Of a stretch of DNA of 33,246 nt, positions 19,409-27,171 are shown piece by piece (the first letter of the stretch is position 1; every line of letters starts with the position of its first letter). Both the position numbers and the translations under genes were made by a program. Origin of the DNA: Methanobrevibacter sp. TMH8 (GTDB lineage: Archaea; Methanobacteriota; Methanobacteria; Methanobacteriales; Methanobacteriaceae); contig NZ_JAHLZE010000028.1 in NCBI RefSeq assembly GCF_020148105.1, positions 1-33,246 on the forward strand. The letters run 5' to 3'. Under the pieces are notes generated by a model. The model worked only from the letters and a program-made list of their open reading frames with translations, did not search any database and was not told where the DNA came from.

Positions 19409-19592
19409 TAATAATAAAAAAAATAATAAAAATAAATATTCCTAAAAATAAAAATATTTTAGATAATGAAATTCTACATAAATTCTCTGTTTATACAAAT
19501 ATTTAAATCAAAGAAAAGAAATATATTAAGATGTTATAGTTAAAGTACTATATTTTAATATAAGTTATCTAGAAAATTATTACAATGATACT

Positions 19593-21410
19593 ATGAAAGT
19601 TGTAGCATGTGAAAAATGTGGGGCTAAATATCAAATTGATGATAATGAATCCGTTAATGATTATGAATGCTCTGTTTGTGCTGGGAACTTAATAGAAGTT
19701 GAAGAATATCCTTCTACTTATTCAGCTATAAATCAAAATCATAGCAATAATCTTTATCAGAATCAAGATAACCCAAATTCACAAATTGTATATTGTGAAA
19801 GTTGTGGTTTAAAATATAGTATTGATAAAAACGAATACCCTGAAGATTACGAGTGTTCAAGCTGTTTTGGGAATTTACGTTATATTGATGAAGAACTTAA
19901 TGAAAATCTTGAAAAACGTTTGAAACTAAGACAGCGAAATATAGATTCTAATTCTAAAATTAATTCTAATTCTGATTATCTTAAACCAATAAATCAACAA
20001 AATATTCCTGATTCTAAATGGAATGATATTGAAAATAAAAATAGTATAAATAATAATGATAACAACAATATCAATAATTCCAACACTATTAATTCTAATT
20101 CTAATAATAATTTTAATAATAGTTCTAATAATAAAAATTCAAATTATAGTAACTCTGAATCTAATTCTAATTCTAAATCTAATTTTAAATCTGATGTAAA
20201 TTATAATTCAAGTTCAAAATTTGAATCACCTATTGTTTCTCCTATCAATGATGGAAGTACAGAGGAAATTGATAAAAAATTAAGAACTCAAATGAATAAT
20301 AAATTTTTTAATAATGTAACTCAAGAATATAAAGATATTGTTGATTCAAATTTTAATGATATAGAAAAAAGAGAAGAAAAGAATTCTAAAATTTCTATAT
20401 TCGATAGAATTGCAAAAAATAGGGAAATGAATGAAAATGAGGGGAAAAAAGAAGAAATTTCTGAAAGTATAACTAATGATAGAGAAATAGATAATTTAGA
20501 TAGTTTCCCTAATACAACTGATGAAAAAATTGATGAAATTATTAATAAAAATAATAAAAAACAAGAGTTAGTACCACACCCAAATATTAAAAATACTTCT
20601 TATCATGATGTTTATATTGTAGCTGGACTTATATTGGTATTAATTGGTTTTGGTGACATTCTTTTATCTCAAAGAGTATATAGCGTAATATTCATAATTA
20701 TTGGTTTTATTCTCTTTGGCATTGGTGTAATGCAAAACAAAAAATATTCTGCTACTGAAAAAAGAGGTAGAATTATCAGAAAAAAACTTTTAACTCTTCC
20801 TGAAAACTTTTATGTGCTTTATTTTGTTAAATCTCCAAATGCAAACGATGGTATCAATCATGTTGTTGTAGGAGCTTCTGGAATATTTGCTATAGTAAGT
20901 CAAAGTTACAATGAAAAAGAAGATAAAGAAAAACCTAAAATTGATACAGAGAATCTTAATTTAATTAATAAATCAAAATTAGATAATTTCGATTTACTAG
21001 GTATTTCTGACATTGTAGATCAAGCCAATAATAACTATGAGAGTAATAAGAAAATTGTTGAAGAAAATATTCCTGTTGAAAATAAACAAACAAAAGTTGG
21101 AAAATTCAAATTTAGAGAAACTCCACTTAAATTTGAGAATAATAACAAAATAAAACAAAAATCTATACAATTAAGTGAAGAATTAATTGATTTTTTAAAT
21201 GAAAATGGGTTAAAAAACTGTTATGTTGAACCATTAGTTGGTTTTGTGAATAATGATGTAGCAATTATCAATATGCCTTTAACTGATGAAGATCTATTTT
21301 TAGATGAACTTATATACAAAATAATTCATGGAAACAGACAATTAGATGATGTAACAACCCATAAAGTCGCTGTTCTTCTTTCACAATATTCAACAGAATG
21401 TTCTTCATGA
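19593..21410 (+). CDS. Double zinc-ribbon, two-TM protein with a degenerate NERD-like domain
   Basis: A composite 605-residue protein. Two N-terminal CxxC...CxxC modules (C6/C9/C27/C30 and C68/C71/C89/C92), nearly copies of each other, should each bind zinc. A Ser/Asn-rich low-complexity linker (~110-215) and a charged region follow, then two adjacent membrane helices at ~341-382. The C-terminal domain resembles NERD (nuclease-related domain): a GRIIRKKLL helix, then INHVVVGASGIFAIVSQSYN, and a final region with VEPLVGFVNNDVAIINM. NERD nucleases normally read IDHVVV...IETK; here the Asp is Asn and the Glu-x-Lys is gone, so cleavage activity is unlikely. Role unknown; binding of nucleic acid at the membrane is a guess. 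No strong SD precedes the ATG. Confidence 0.72.
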   Translation: MKVVACEKCGAKYQIDDNESVNDYECSVCAGNLIEVEEYPSTYSAINQNHSNNLYQNQDNPNSQIVYCESCGLKYSIDKNEYPEDYECSSCFGNLRYIDEELNENLEKRLKLRQRNIDSNSKINSNSDYLKPINQQNIPDSKWNDIENKNSINNNDNNNINNSNTINSNSNNNFNNSSNNKNSNYSNSESNSNSKSNFKSDVNYNSSSKFESPIVSPINDGSTEEIDKKLRTQMNNKFFNNVTQEYKDIVDSNFNDIEKREEKNSKISIFDRIAKNREMNENEGKKEEISESITNDREIDNLDSFPNTTDEKIDEIINKNNKKQELVPHPNIKNTSYHDVYIVAGLILVLIGFGDILLSQRVYSVIFIIIGFILFGIGVMQNKKYSATEKRGRIIRKKLLTLPENFYVLYFVKSPNANDGINHVVVGASGIFAIVSQSYNEKEDKEKPKIDTENLNLINKSKLDNFDLLGISDIVDQANNNYESNKKIVEENIPVENKQTKVGKFKFRETPLKFENNNKIKQKSIQLSEELIDFLNENGLKNCYVEPLVGFVNNDVAIINMPLTDEDLFLDELIYKIIHGNRQLDDVTTHKVAVLLSQYSTECSS

Positions 21411-21585
21411 ATATTTTATTTAAAAATTACTTTAATAATATATTATAATATTTGTATATCTCTCTAATATCTATAATATACTAATAATTTACTAATAATC
21501 AATTAGTAATCTATTACTAATTATTAATAATCTATTAATAATCTTATTTATTTACATATAATAATTAAAGAAATTAGGTCGCTTT

Positions 21586-22101
21586 ATGAGTATAATAAAC
21601 TATTTTTACAAACATTACCAAAATTTTAAAAAAAATAAATATAAAAATAAGGTAAAAAAGGTAGCTAAAAGTATTGGAAAAGATTTAAAAGTTAATGGAC
21701 CTAGCTATGTTACTTCAAATACAATACTTGGAAATAATATCAACTTTAATGGTATGAAAATACAAGGAAAAGGAAAAGTAACAATAGGAGATAATTTTCA
21801 TTCTGGAATTGAATGTATGATAATTACTGATATCCACAACTATGATAAAGGAACAGCTATCCCCTATGATAATACAATAATCTCAAAAGATATATTTATA
21901 GAAGATAACGTATGGTTAGGAAATAGAGTTATGATACTTCCTGGAGTTACAATAGAAGAAGGAGCAATAATTCAAGCGGGAAGCGTTGTTGTTAAAGATA
22001 TTCCTAAATATGCAATTGCAGGAGGCCATCCTGCTAAAGTCTTTAAAAACAGAGATATTGAACACTATGAAAAATTGAAAAAAGAAAATAAATTTCATTA
22101 A
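21586..22101 (+). CDS. Hexapeptide-repeat acyltransferase (LbetaH, WcaF/LacA-like)
   Basis: Left-handed beta-helix O-acyltransferase, probably acetylating a sugar with acetyl-CoA. The hexapeptide rungs are visible from about residue 38 (NGPSYVTSNTILGNNINF...GKVTIGDNF) and again in DIFIEDNVWLGNRVMILPGVTIEEGAIIQAGSVV, split so that the rungs flank a loop holding the likely catalytic histidine H84 (TDIHNYDKG). The end IPKYAIAGGHPAKVFKNR is the family's C-terminal signature. The N-terminal ~35 residues are basic and helical. Length 171 is normal. The start ATG has AGGTCG 5 nt upstream. Its place after the glycosyltransferases suggests that it decorates the same glycan. Confidence 0.9.
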   Translation: MSIINYFYKHYQNFKKNKYKNKVKKVAKSIGKDLKVNGPSYVTSNTILGNNINFNGMKIQGKGKVTIGDNFHSGIECMIITDIHNYDKGTAIPYDNTIISKDIFIEDNVWLGNRVMILPGVTIEEGAIIQAGSVVVKDIPKYAIAGGHPAKVFKNRDIEHYEKLKKENKFH

Positions 22102-22186
22102 ATATTTAATTCATGAATAATTATTTCATAAAAATAATTATTTTATATTATATGAAAATTATTTAAAATATTTATTGTTATATTGG
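22102..22186. terminator. Possible shared terminator between convergent genes
   Basis: The 85-bp gap contains two copies of the self-complementary AATAATTATT, at about 22115 and 22134, plus T-runs on both strands. This is suitable for ending transcription of the acyltransferase (plus) and queC (minus). Composition alone could produce it. Confidence 0.3.
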
Positions 22187-22900
22187 TTAGTTATCGTAAT
22201 TTGTAGGATCTTCGATATTTGCTTCAATAAATGCTCTTTTTCTTCTAACACAAGATTCACAAATACCACAATGATTATTTTTTCCAGTATAACAAGAATA
22301 GCTAATATTCATAGGAGCATTAATTTTTTTACCAAGTTCAACGATTTCTTTTTTGTTTAAATCTATAAGAGGGGCTTTAATTTCAATTTTGTCTGAAGAT
22401 TTAGTTCCAATACCAATCAACTGATTGAAACTATCTAAAAACTCTTTTGAATTATCTGGAAAAGTAGCTGCTTCCTCTTTATCCCAACCAACTATAATAA
22501 TTTCTGCACCTTCACTTTCTGCAAAAGAAGTAGCAATAGCTGTGAAAACTATATTTCGACCAGGAACCCAAACTGCTTTTGCTGTGTCATTACTAACAGA
22601 TATATTATCAATATCTTCAAAATTTACCTTAGGAATTTCATTATCACTAGTAAGAGAAGAATTTCCAAGGTTAGCTAGCCATTTAATATCAATTATAGCA
22701 TGTTCCATTCCCAAAAAATCACAAATTAATTTTGCAGAGTTAATTTCTTGCTTTAAACTTTTTTGCCCATAATCAAAAGTTATTGCATGGATATCATAAT
22801 CCTTTGAAAAATAAGCAGTAGCAATGGTTGAATCTAATCCTCCAGAAAGAACAGAAATAGCTTTTTTCTTTTTATTTAATCCATTATCTTTAAAACTCAT
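22187..22900 (-). CDS. queC: 7-cyano-7-deazaguanine (preQ0) synthase
   Basis: ATP-dependent enzyme turning 7-carboxy-7-deazaguanine and ammonia into preQ0, the base that archaeal TGT inserts at tRNA position 15 on the way to archaeosine. The PP-loop SGGLDS is at residues 19-24. AVWVPGRNIVFTAIA is the conserved substrate-region block. The C-terminal zinc site has C203, C211, C214 and C217 (CYTG...HCGICESC) followed by RRKRAF. Length 237 is normal, with about ten extra N-terminal residues. The ATG at 22900 is the only start before the PP-loop, and its SD is weak, so it may be leaderless. It stands alone in a convergent arrangement with the acyltransferase gene. Confidence 0.95.
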   Translation of the reverse strand: MSFKDNGLNKKKKAISVLSGGLDSTIATAYFSKDYDIHAITFDYGQKSLKQEINSAKLICDFLGMEHAIIDIKWLANLGNSSLTSDNEIPKVNFEDIDNISVSNDTAKAVWVPGRNIVFTAIATSFAESEGAEIIIVGWDKEEAATFPDNSKEFLDSFNQLIGIGTKSSDKIEIKAPLIDLNKKEIVELGKKINAPMNISYSCYTGKNNHCGICESCVRRKRAFIEANIEDPTNYDN

Positions 22901-23343
22901 AATATCTTATTACATTATATTATTATATTATATTTTATTATACTAAATTAAATTATATTATACTCTACTATATTTTATTATATTTTATTATTATATTAAT
23001 TATATCAATTTATTATAGAATTAGTTTATATTATATCTTATTAAGAATTAATTAATTTATAATAAATATTAATAGTTACTAATAATTATTAATAATTATT
23101 TTTATTAATAACAATTAATTAAAGAAAATTTATAATAATAAAATCAAATAAATATACTAAATTATATTAAATATATTAAAATATGTTAGAATAATTAGAA
23201 TATTTTAATCAATTATATTAAATTATATTTAATAATATCTAATAATATTATGCAATATTGAATATATAATAAATAATATTTAAATAATTAAGCTAAATAC
23301 TAAACTAATATTAATAAAAATATATCACGAATAGGGAAAAATA
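22901..23343. other. Divergent intergenic region, nothing recognised
   Basis: About 440 bp of almost pure A/T between queC (minus) and the hydrolase-like gene (plus). It begins with iterated TTATATTATA/TTTTATTATA units (22910-22990). It contains promoters for both genes, but they cannot be placed by eye in this composition. Confidence 0.4.
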
Positions 23344-24237
23344 ATGAAAAGAAGTGAACTGATAAAAAAAGCTATTTTAATAATAATCATATTTTCAATA
23401 GCTATTGTAGCAAGTATATTTACTACAGTAATGTTTAAAGATGATGTTGGAAATGGTGTTTGGGTTCAAGGAGAAAATATGAACAAAGTAAACCTAGATG
23501 CCTTATCTAATAATGGTATTAAAAACATATTTCTACATTCAAGTGCAGTTGACAGATTTGGTGAAAAAAATGTTAGTAATTGGATAAAAAAAGCTAATGC
23601 TAAAGATATTAAGGTTCATATATGGGTTCAAAGTTTTCGTGATGGGAACAAATGGGTTAATCCAATTAATACAACAACGAAAACCTTCAATTTTCCCTAT
23701 TTTGATTCAAAAGTAGAAGAGATTGAGAAATATTCTGAAATTCCAGGAGTTAGTGGTATTCAGCTAGATTATCTTAGGTATCCTGGAAATGCTTATAAAT
23801 ATGATTACCCCAATGGAATAACTTCTACTAATGCTATAAATAAATTTGTATCTATGGTTAGCGATAAAATAAAAGATAAAAATATTACACTATCAATAAC
23901 TGTTATGCCAGAACGTGAAGATGAAAAATATTATGGGCAAGATATTTGGACATTATCTTATTATGCTGATGCAATTATTCCAATGGCCTATGCAGGTAAC
24001 TACAATCAAAATTCTAGTTGGGTAAAATCCATAGCTACCTACTTTAAAAAGGAAGCTATGTGGTCTAAAGTATGTATTGGAATACAAACTTATGATAGTG
24101 ATACTAATCTAACATCTTTACCAGCTAGTAAAATAAAAGAAAATGCCCAAGCTGCTTTAAATGGCGGAGCAGACAGTATTGCCTTATTTAATTGGGAAAT
24201 GATGAAAAACTGGTTTAATCTAAGAGAACTTTCTTAA
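23344..24237 (+). CDS. Membrane-anchored glycoside-hydrolase-like protein (TIM barrel, GHL10/DUF4015-like)
   Basis: A 297-residue protein with one N-terminal membrane helix (~10-29), followed by an outward catalytic-type domain. The sequence follows a short TIM barrel: GVWVQGENMNKVNLDAL (strand 1), NIFLHSSA, VHIWVQSF, then GIQLDYLRYPG with D142, LSITVMPE with E190, IIPMAYAG and a final ADSIALFNWE. The 'xxDYxRYP' block is typical of the putative glycosyl hydrolase families GHL10/DUF4015. Which residues are catalytic and what polymer is cut are unknown. Pseudomurein or its own surface glycan are reasonable guesses. AGGG lies 8 nt before ATG. It follows the glycan region, which may be relevant. 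Confidence 0.72.
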   Translation: MKRSELIKKAILIIIIFSIAIVASIFTTVMFKDDVGNGVWVQGENMNKVNLDALSNNGIKNIFLHSSAVDRFGEKNVSNWIKKANAKDIKVHIWVQSFRDGNKWVNPINTTTKTFNFPYFDSKVEEIEKYSEIPGVSGIQLDYLRYPGNAYKYDYPNGITSTNAINKFVSMVSDKIKDKNITLSITVMPEREDEKYYGQDIWTLSYYADAIIPMAYAGNYNQNSSWVKSIATYFKKEAMWSKVCIGIQTYDSDTNLTSLPASKIKENAQAALNGGADSIALFNWEMMKNWFNLRELS

Positions 24238-24297
24238 AAATATTCATGAAAAAAATTATTGATGAAATCAGATGAAAAATATAGAAATAAAAAAGGG

Positions 24298-24313
24298 TAG
24301 AAATATATAAATA
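24298..24313 (+). promoter_or_regulatory. TATA/BRE-like promoter for the structured RNA
   Basis: TAGAAATATATAAATA has a purine-rich BRE-like GAAA directly followed by a TATA box. Its centre is about 25 bp before 24331, where the G/C-containing structured sequence begins. That spacing is what archaeal TBP/TFB promoters need. In such AT-rich DNA the match alone is weak, and the correct spacing is the main support. Confidence 0.45.
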
Positions 24314-24330
24314 TTATAACAAATATAATA

Positions 24331-24420
24331 TTATTAAGTCTGGGTAAGTCCTTATAGTTCCGTTGCAATATTGTGGCGGATCTCTTTTGAGATAATGTGG
24401 CTATAAGGCACGGGCCTTTT
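24331..24420 (+). ncRNA. Structured RNA next to a DUF3800 gene (three-way junction)
   Basis: A G/C-rich island in AT-rich DNA folds into a closed structure. P1 pairs CCTTATAG (24350-24357) with CTATAAGG (24401-24408). P2 inside it is 24359-24367 with 24372-24380 (TCCGUUGCA/UGUGGCGGA, including three G-U pairs). P3 is TCTC-TTTT-GAGA (24381-24392). The G-U pairs form only if the plus strand is transcribed; on the minus strand they would be A-C mismatches. CACGGGCC followed by TTTT suggests the 3' end. The RNA ends against the stop codon of the convergent DUF3800 gene. Several conserved RNA motifs linked to DUF3800 genes have been described from comparative genomics, and this is a good candidate member or a new one. 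Function unknown. Confidence 0.72.
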
Positions 24421-25008
24421 AATAATAGTAAATATTATGTTTTTTATTTATTTTCTCAATATATCCATTTTCTTGTCTTTCAAATTTTTGAAAACAAGCT
24501 CCTGCTATTAAATCTGCAAATTGTATTCCAATAATTTTTTCAGAAGAATTTTCTTTTATTTTCGAATTTTTAAATTCATTAATACTTAAAATCTTAAGTT
24601 CTAATTCTTTTATTTTATTTAATGGTAAGAAAGAGTCTATAGTTAAGTCAAAAGATTCTTTAAAATATATTTCATTTAATAATTTAATTATCATATCAAC
24701 ATAAATATCGTTCATGTTTTTTCTTTGAAGCAAATGTTTCAATCGTATCTTATTTAAAACAATAGAATATGCTTCAAATTCAATATTATTTAATTCTTCA
24801 AGAAAATGTAATCTTAATTCTTTTGAAAGATGATAAAACTTAATTTCTCTGACATTTTTAATTTTTTCTTAAATTTAAATCTTTTAGATCTTTTAACAAT
24901 ATATTTTAACTTTTTTGGACTTTTTTTTATAATTAATATACTTATAATGAAATATTTTGAGCCATTTATTCCCATATCACCACTTTCATCTAAATATATT
25001 TTAATCAT
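24419..25008 (-). pseudogene. DUF3800 protein gene with a single-base frameshift
   Basis: DUF3800 proteins are a widespread, mostly uncharacterised family, often next to mobile or defence genes and probably RNase-H-like in fold. The N-terminal signature MIKIYLDESGDMGINGS is intact at 25008. After about 50 codons the frame runs into a stop at 24814. The expected continuation (REIKFYHLSKELRLHFLEEL) lies in another frame directly behind the A-run AAGAAAAAATTAAAAATG at about 24855-24872. It stays open to TAA at 24419, including the C-terminal IGIQFADLIAGA signature. One extra A would restore about 196 residues, the usual family length. Decay, sequencing error or programmed slippage could explain it. 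A structured RNA lies just beyond the stop codon. Confidence 0.8.
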
Positions 25009-25092
25009 ACTTAAAAGTTATTTTTTATTACATAAATATATTACTATTTAATAAAAAAATATTAATATTTGTATTATATAATTTGAATTATT

Positions 25093-25350
25093 TTAATATT
25101 TTGAAATATTTAAAAAATCTCGATCTTCAGGAGTTAAAAAAGATATATCTTTTTTATATTTATCCTTAATATTTTTATGATAAAACCTATTAGAAAAATT
25201 AGAATTTTTAAAATCATCAAAAACATAAACTGGAACATTTTCATGAACATATTTAGTAAAATGAGTATTTCTAAATATTACAAATAATAATTTATTTTTA
25301 TTATCATAATAAACTCTTTCAAAAGCAATATTATTTAAAAACAAATTCAT
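25093..25350 (-). CDS. Small KTSC-domain-like protein
   Basis: An 85-residue protein whose order of residues fits the KTSC domain, a small domain first noted at the C-terminus of some lysyl-tRNA synthetases and also found alone. It runs from IAFERVYYDNKNKLLFVIFRN (strand pair), through VPVYVFDDFKNS, to the closing NRFYHKNIKDKY. That closing block corresponds to the family's 'G.yFN..IrdrY'. Its biochemical role is unknown in general, and an RNA-binding function has been suspected. The ATG at 25350 has AGGG about 9 nt upstream. It lies 84 bp upstream of the DUF3800 gene on the same strand, so the two may be expressed together. Confidence 0.6.
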   Translation of the reverse strand: MNLFLNNIAFERVYYDNKNKLLFVIFRNTHFTKYVHENVPVYVFDDFKNSNFSNRFYHKNIKDKYKKDISFLTPEDRDFLNISKY

Positions 25351-25526
25351 AAAATCAATACCCTATACATAAAAGATTAATATAGCAAACACAAGGAATA
25401 GTTTTTATTCCTAACTAAACATTAAAAATTTCATATTAGCTGAATAATAATCAATTCTTTATAAATTAAGTATTAATCAACCAATATAGCTAAATAATAA
25501 TAAACTCTTTACAAATTAAATATTAA

Positions 25527-26795
25527 TCAATCAAGACCATCTAAATACTTTTTAATTTCAAAATTAGCTATTTCAGAAACTTCATTTAAAGGAATATCTC
25601 TTTTAGATGCAATTTTTTTGATGTCTTCATATTCTGGTCTTGAAGATATAATTTCGTCTCCGATAAAACCTATTTTGAAGGTTATTTCTTCTTCTTTATC
25701 TTGAACATTAACATTGAGAGAAATTATTTTTCTACTAGCTATTCCTCTATGAGTTTGTTCAGATATTCTAATTCCTAAAGTTCCAGTTTCCTTAAAAATA
25801 ACATCCAAGAGTTTATTTGTTGTATCTTTCTTTGAAATTACCTTAAGCAATTGTCCTGGGCGATTTTTTTTCATTAATACTGGAATAATAGCTACATCCC
25901 TTGCTCCTTCTTTCATTAATTTTTCAAACAAATATCCAACTGTTTCTCCAGAAAGGTGGTCAATATTGGTTTCAATTACATCAATTGTCTGAGATTTTAC
26001 TTCAGATTTTCCTTTAATAAGTCTGAGTACATTTGGAAAATCAAAATCTTTTCTTCCAGAACCATAACCAGTAGCTGTTGATTTTATTATAGGTTGAAAA
26101 TCCTTAAATTCATCACATAATTCAAGATATAGGGCAACTCCCGTAGGAGTGCCAAGTTCACTAGCTACAGGCCCCCCATAATATGAAACATTAGTGTTAT
26201 TTAACATTTCCACAACTACTGGAGCAGGAATTGGGATTTTACCATGAGAACTATTTGTTGTCCCTCCTCCTAGAGCTATTGGTAAACCTATAACATTTTC
26301 ATCAGAATTATTAAATCCCATTCTACAGTAAGCAAATACAGATCCAATAATATCAGCAACTGCATCAGCAGCACCAACTTCATGGAAATGAATTTCTTCT
26401 AATAATTTCCCATGAATTTTTGATTCAGCTTTAGCTATTCTTTCAAATACATTCTTTGAAATAGCAAAAACATCTTCAATAATATCTTTAGAAAATACAC
26501 TATCTTCATTTGCCATTTCATTCTTTTTTATTTCATTAATTTCAGATAACAAATTATTATAAGATATAGAATGATTATTATGGTTATTTTCATCAAGGAT
26601 TTCCACTTCTAAAAATGTAGATTCAATTCCAGCTTTATTAACCTTTTTTATATTAATATTTGCTCCACCAAAGCCACGTGTAACAGTTTCCATGACTTGC
26701 TTAATCTCATTAGAATTACATCCTAAATCAATAAAAGCCCCTGCAATCATATTTCCAGCTATTCCTGCACTTTGAGGATCTATTATAAGTACCAT
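25527..26795 (-). CDS. larC: LarC-type nickel insertion protein (nickel-pincer cofactor chelatase)
   Basis: LarC is the CTP-dependent cyclometallase that puts nickel into pyridinium-3,5-bisthiocarboxylate mononucleotide to make the nickel-pincer cofactor of lactate racemase-type enzymes. Recognisable blocks are IIDPQSAGIAGNMIAGAFIDLG at the N-terminus, the histidine-rich segment EIHFHEVGAADAVADI (H136, H138) and TGYGSGRKDF followed by LRLIKG. In the C-terminal domain it has ETNIDHLSGETVGYL, VAIIPVLMKKNRPG and RISEQTHRGIASR. The usual 'GDM' at the N-terminus reads GNM here. At 422 residues it is full length, in one frame. AAGGAAAGA stands before ATG. No larA, larB or larE lies in this window, so the role in this organism is open. 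Confidence 0.9.
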   Translation of the reverse strand: MVLIIDPQSAGIAGNMIAGAFIDLGCNSNEIKQVMETVTRGFGGANINIKKVNKAGIESTFLEVEILDENNHNNHSISYNNLLSEINEIKKNEMANEDSVFSKDIIEDVFAISKNVFERIAKAESKIHGKLLEEIHFHEVGAADAVADIIGSVFAYCRMGFNNSDENVIGLPIALGGGTTNSSHGKIPIPAPVVVEMLNNTNVSYYGGPVASELGTPTGVALYLELCDEFKDFQPIIKSTATGYGSGRKDFDFPNVLRLIKGKSEVKSQTIDVIETNIDHLSGETVGYLFEKLMKEGARDVAIIPVLMKKNRPGQLLKVISKKDTTNKLLDVIFKETGTLGIRISEQTHRGIASRKIISLNVNVQDKEEEITFKIGFIGDEIISSRPEYEDIKKIASKRDIPLNEVSEIANFEIKKYLDGLD

Positions 26796-27171
26796 GAAAT
26801 TCTTTCCTTAATTATAAAATGTTATTTAGAATATTTAAGCAAATATAAATATTTAATAAAATATTTAATTAAAAATATTGAATTAAAATATATTAAATCT
26901 TTTATAATAAATATGTTAAATAACATAAATAATACTATTGAATTAAATTAAAATTAATTAAATAATTGAGTAAATAATTAAGTAAATAATTAAATAAAAA
27001 TTAAATAAAATCTAATAGTAAATAAAATTATTAAAATTACTAAATAATTATACTAAAAATTATAAATAAGATTATATATAGCTAAATTATAAATAACTAC
27101 ATTATAAATTAGAGGATTTATCTAATAATCATGATAATATTTATTTAAATATAGTTCTATGAGGGATTGTT
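26796..27171. other. Divergent intergenic region, nothing recognised
   Basis: About 375 bp of AT-rich DNA between larC (minus) and the CbiS-like gene (plus), with iterated AATAATTAAGTAAATAATTAA units around 26960-27000. Promoters of both genes must be here. I see no riboswitch-like or palindromic regulator site with any G/C content. Confidence 0.4.

Noticed and set aside
24330-24420. tRNA gene
   Set aside because: The G/C island lacks a T-loop (GTTCRANNC) and an anticodon stem; three-way junction of different shape.
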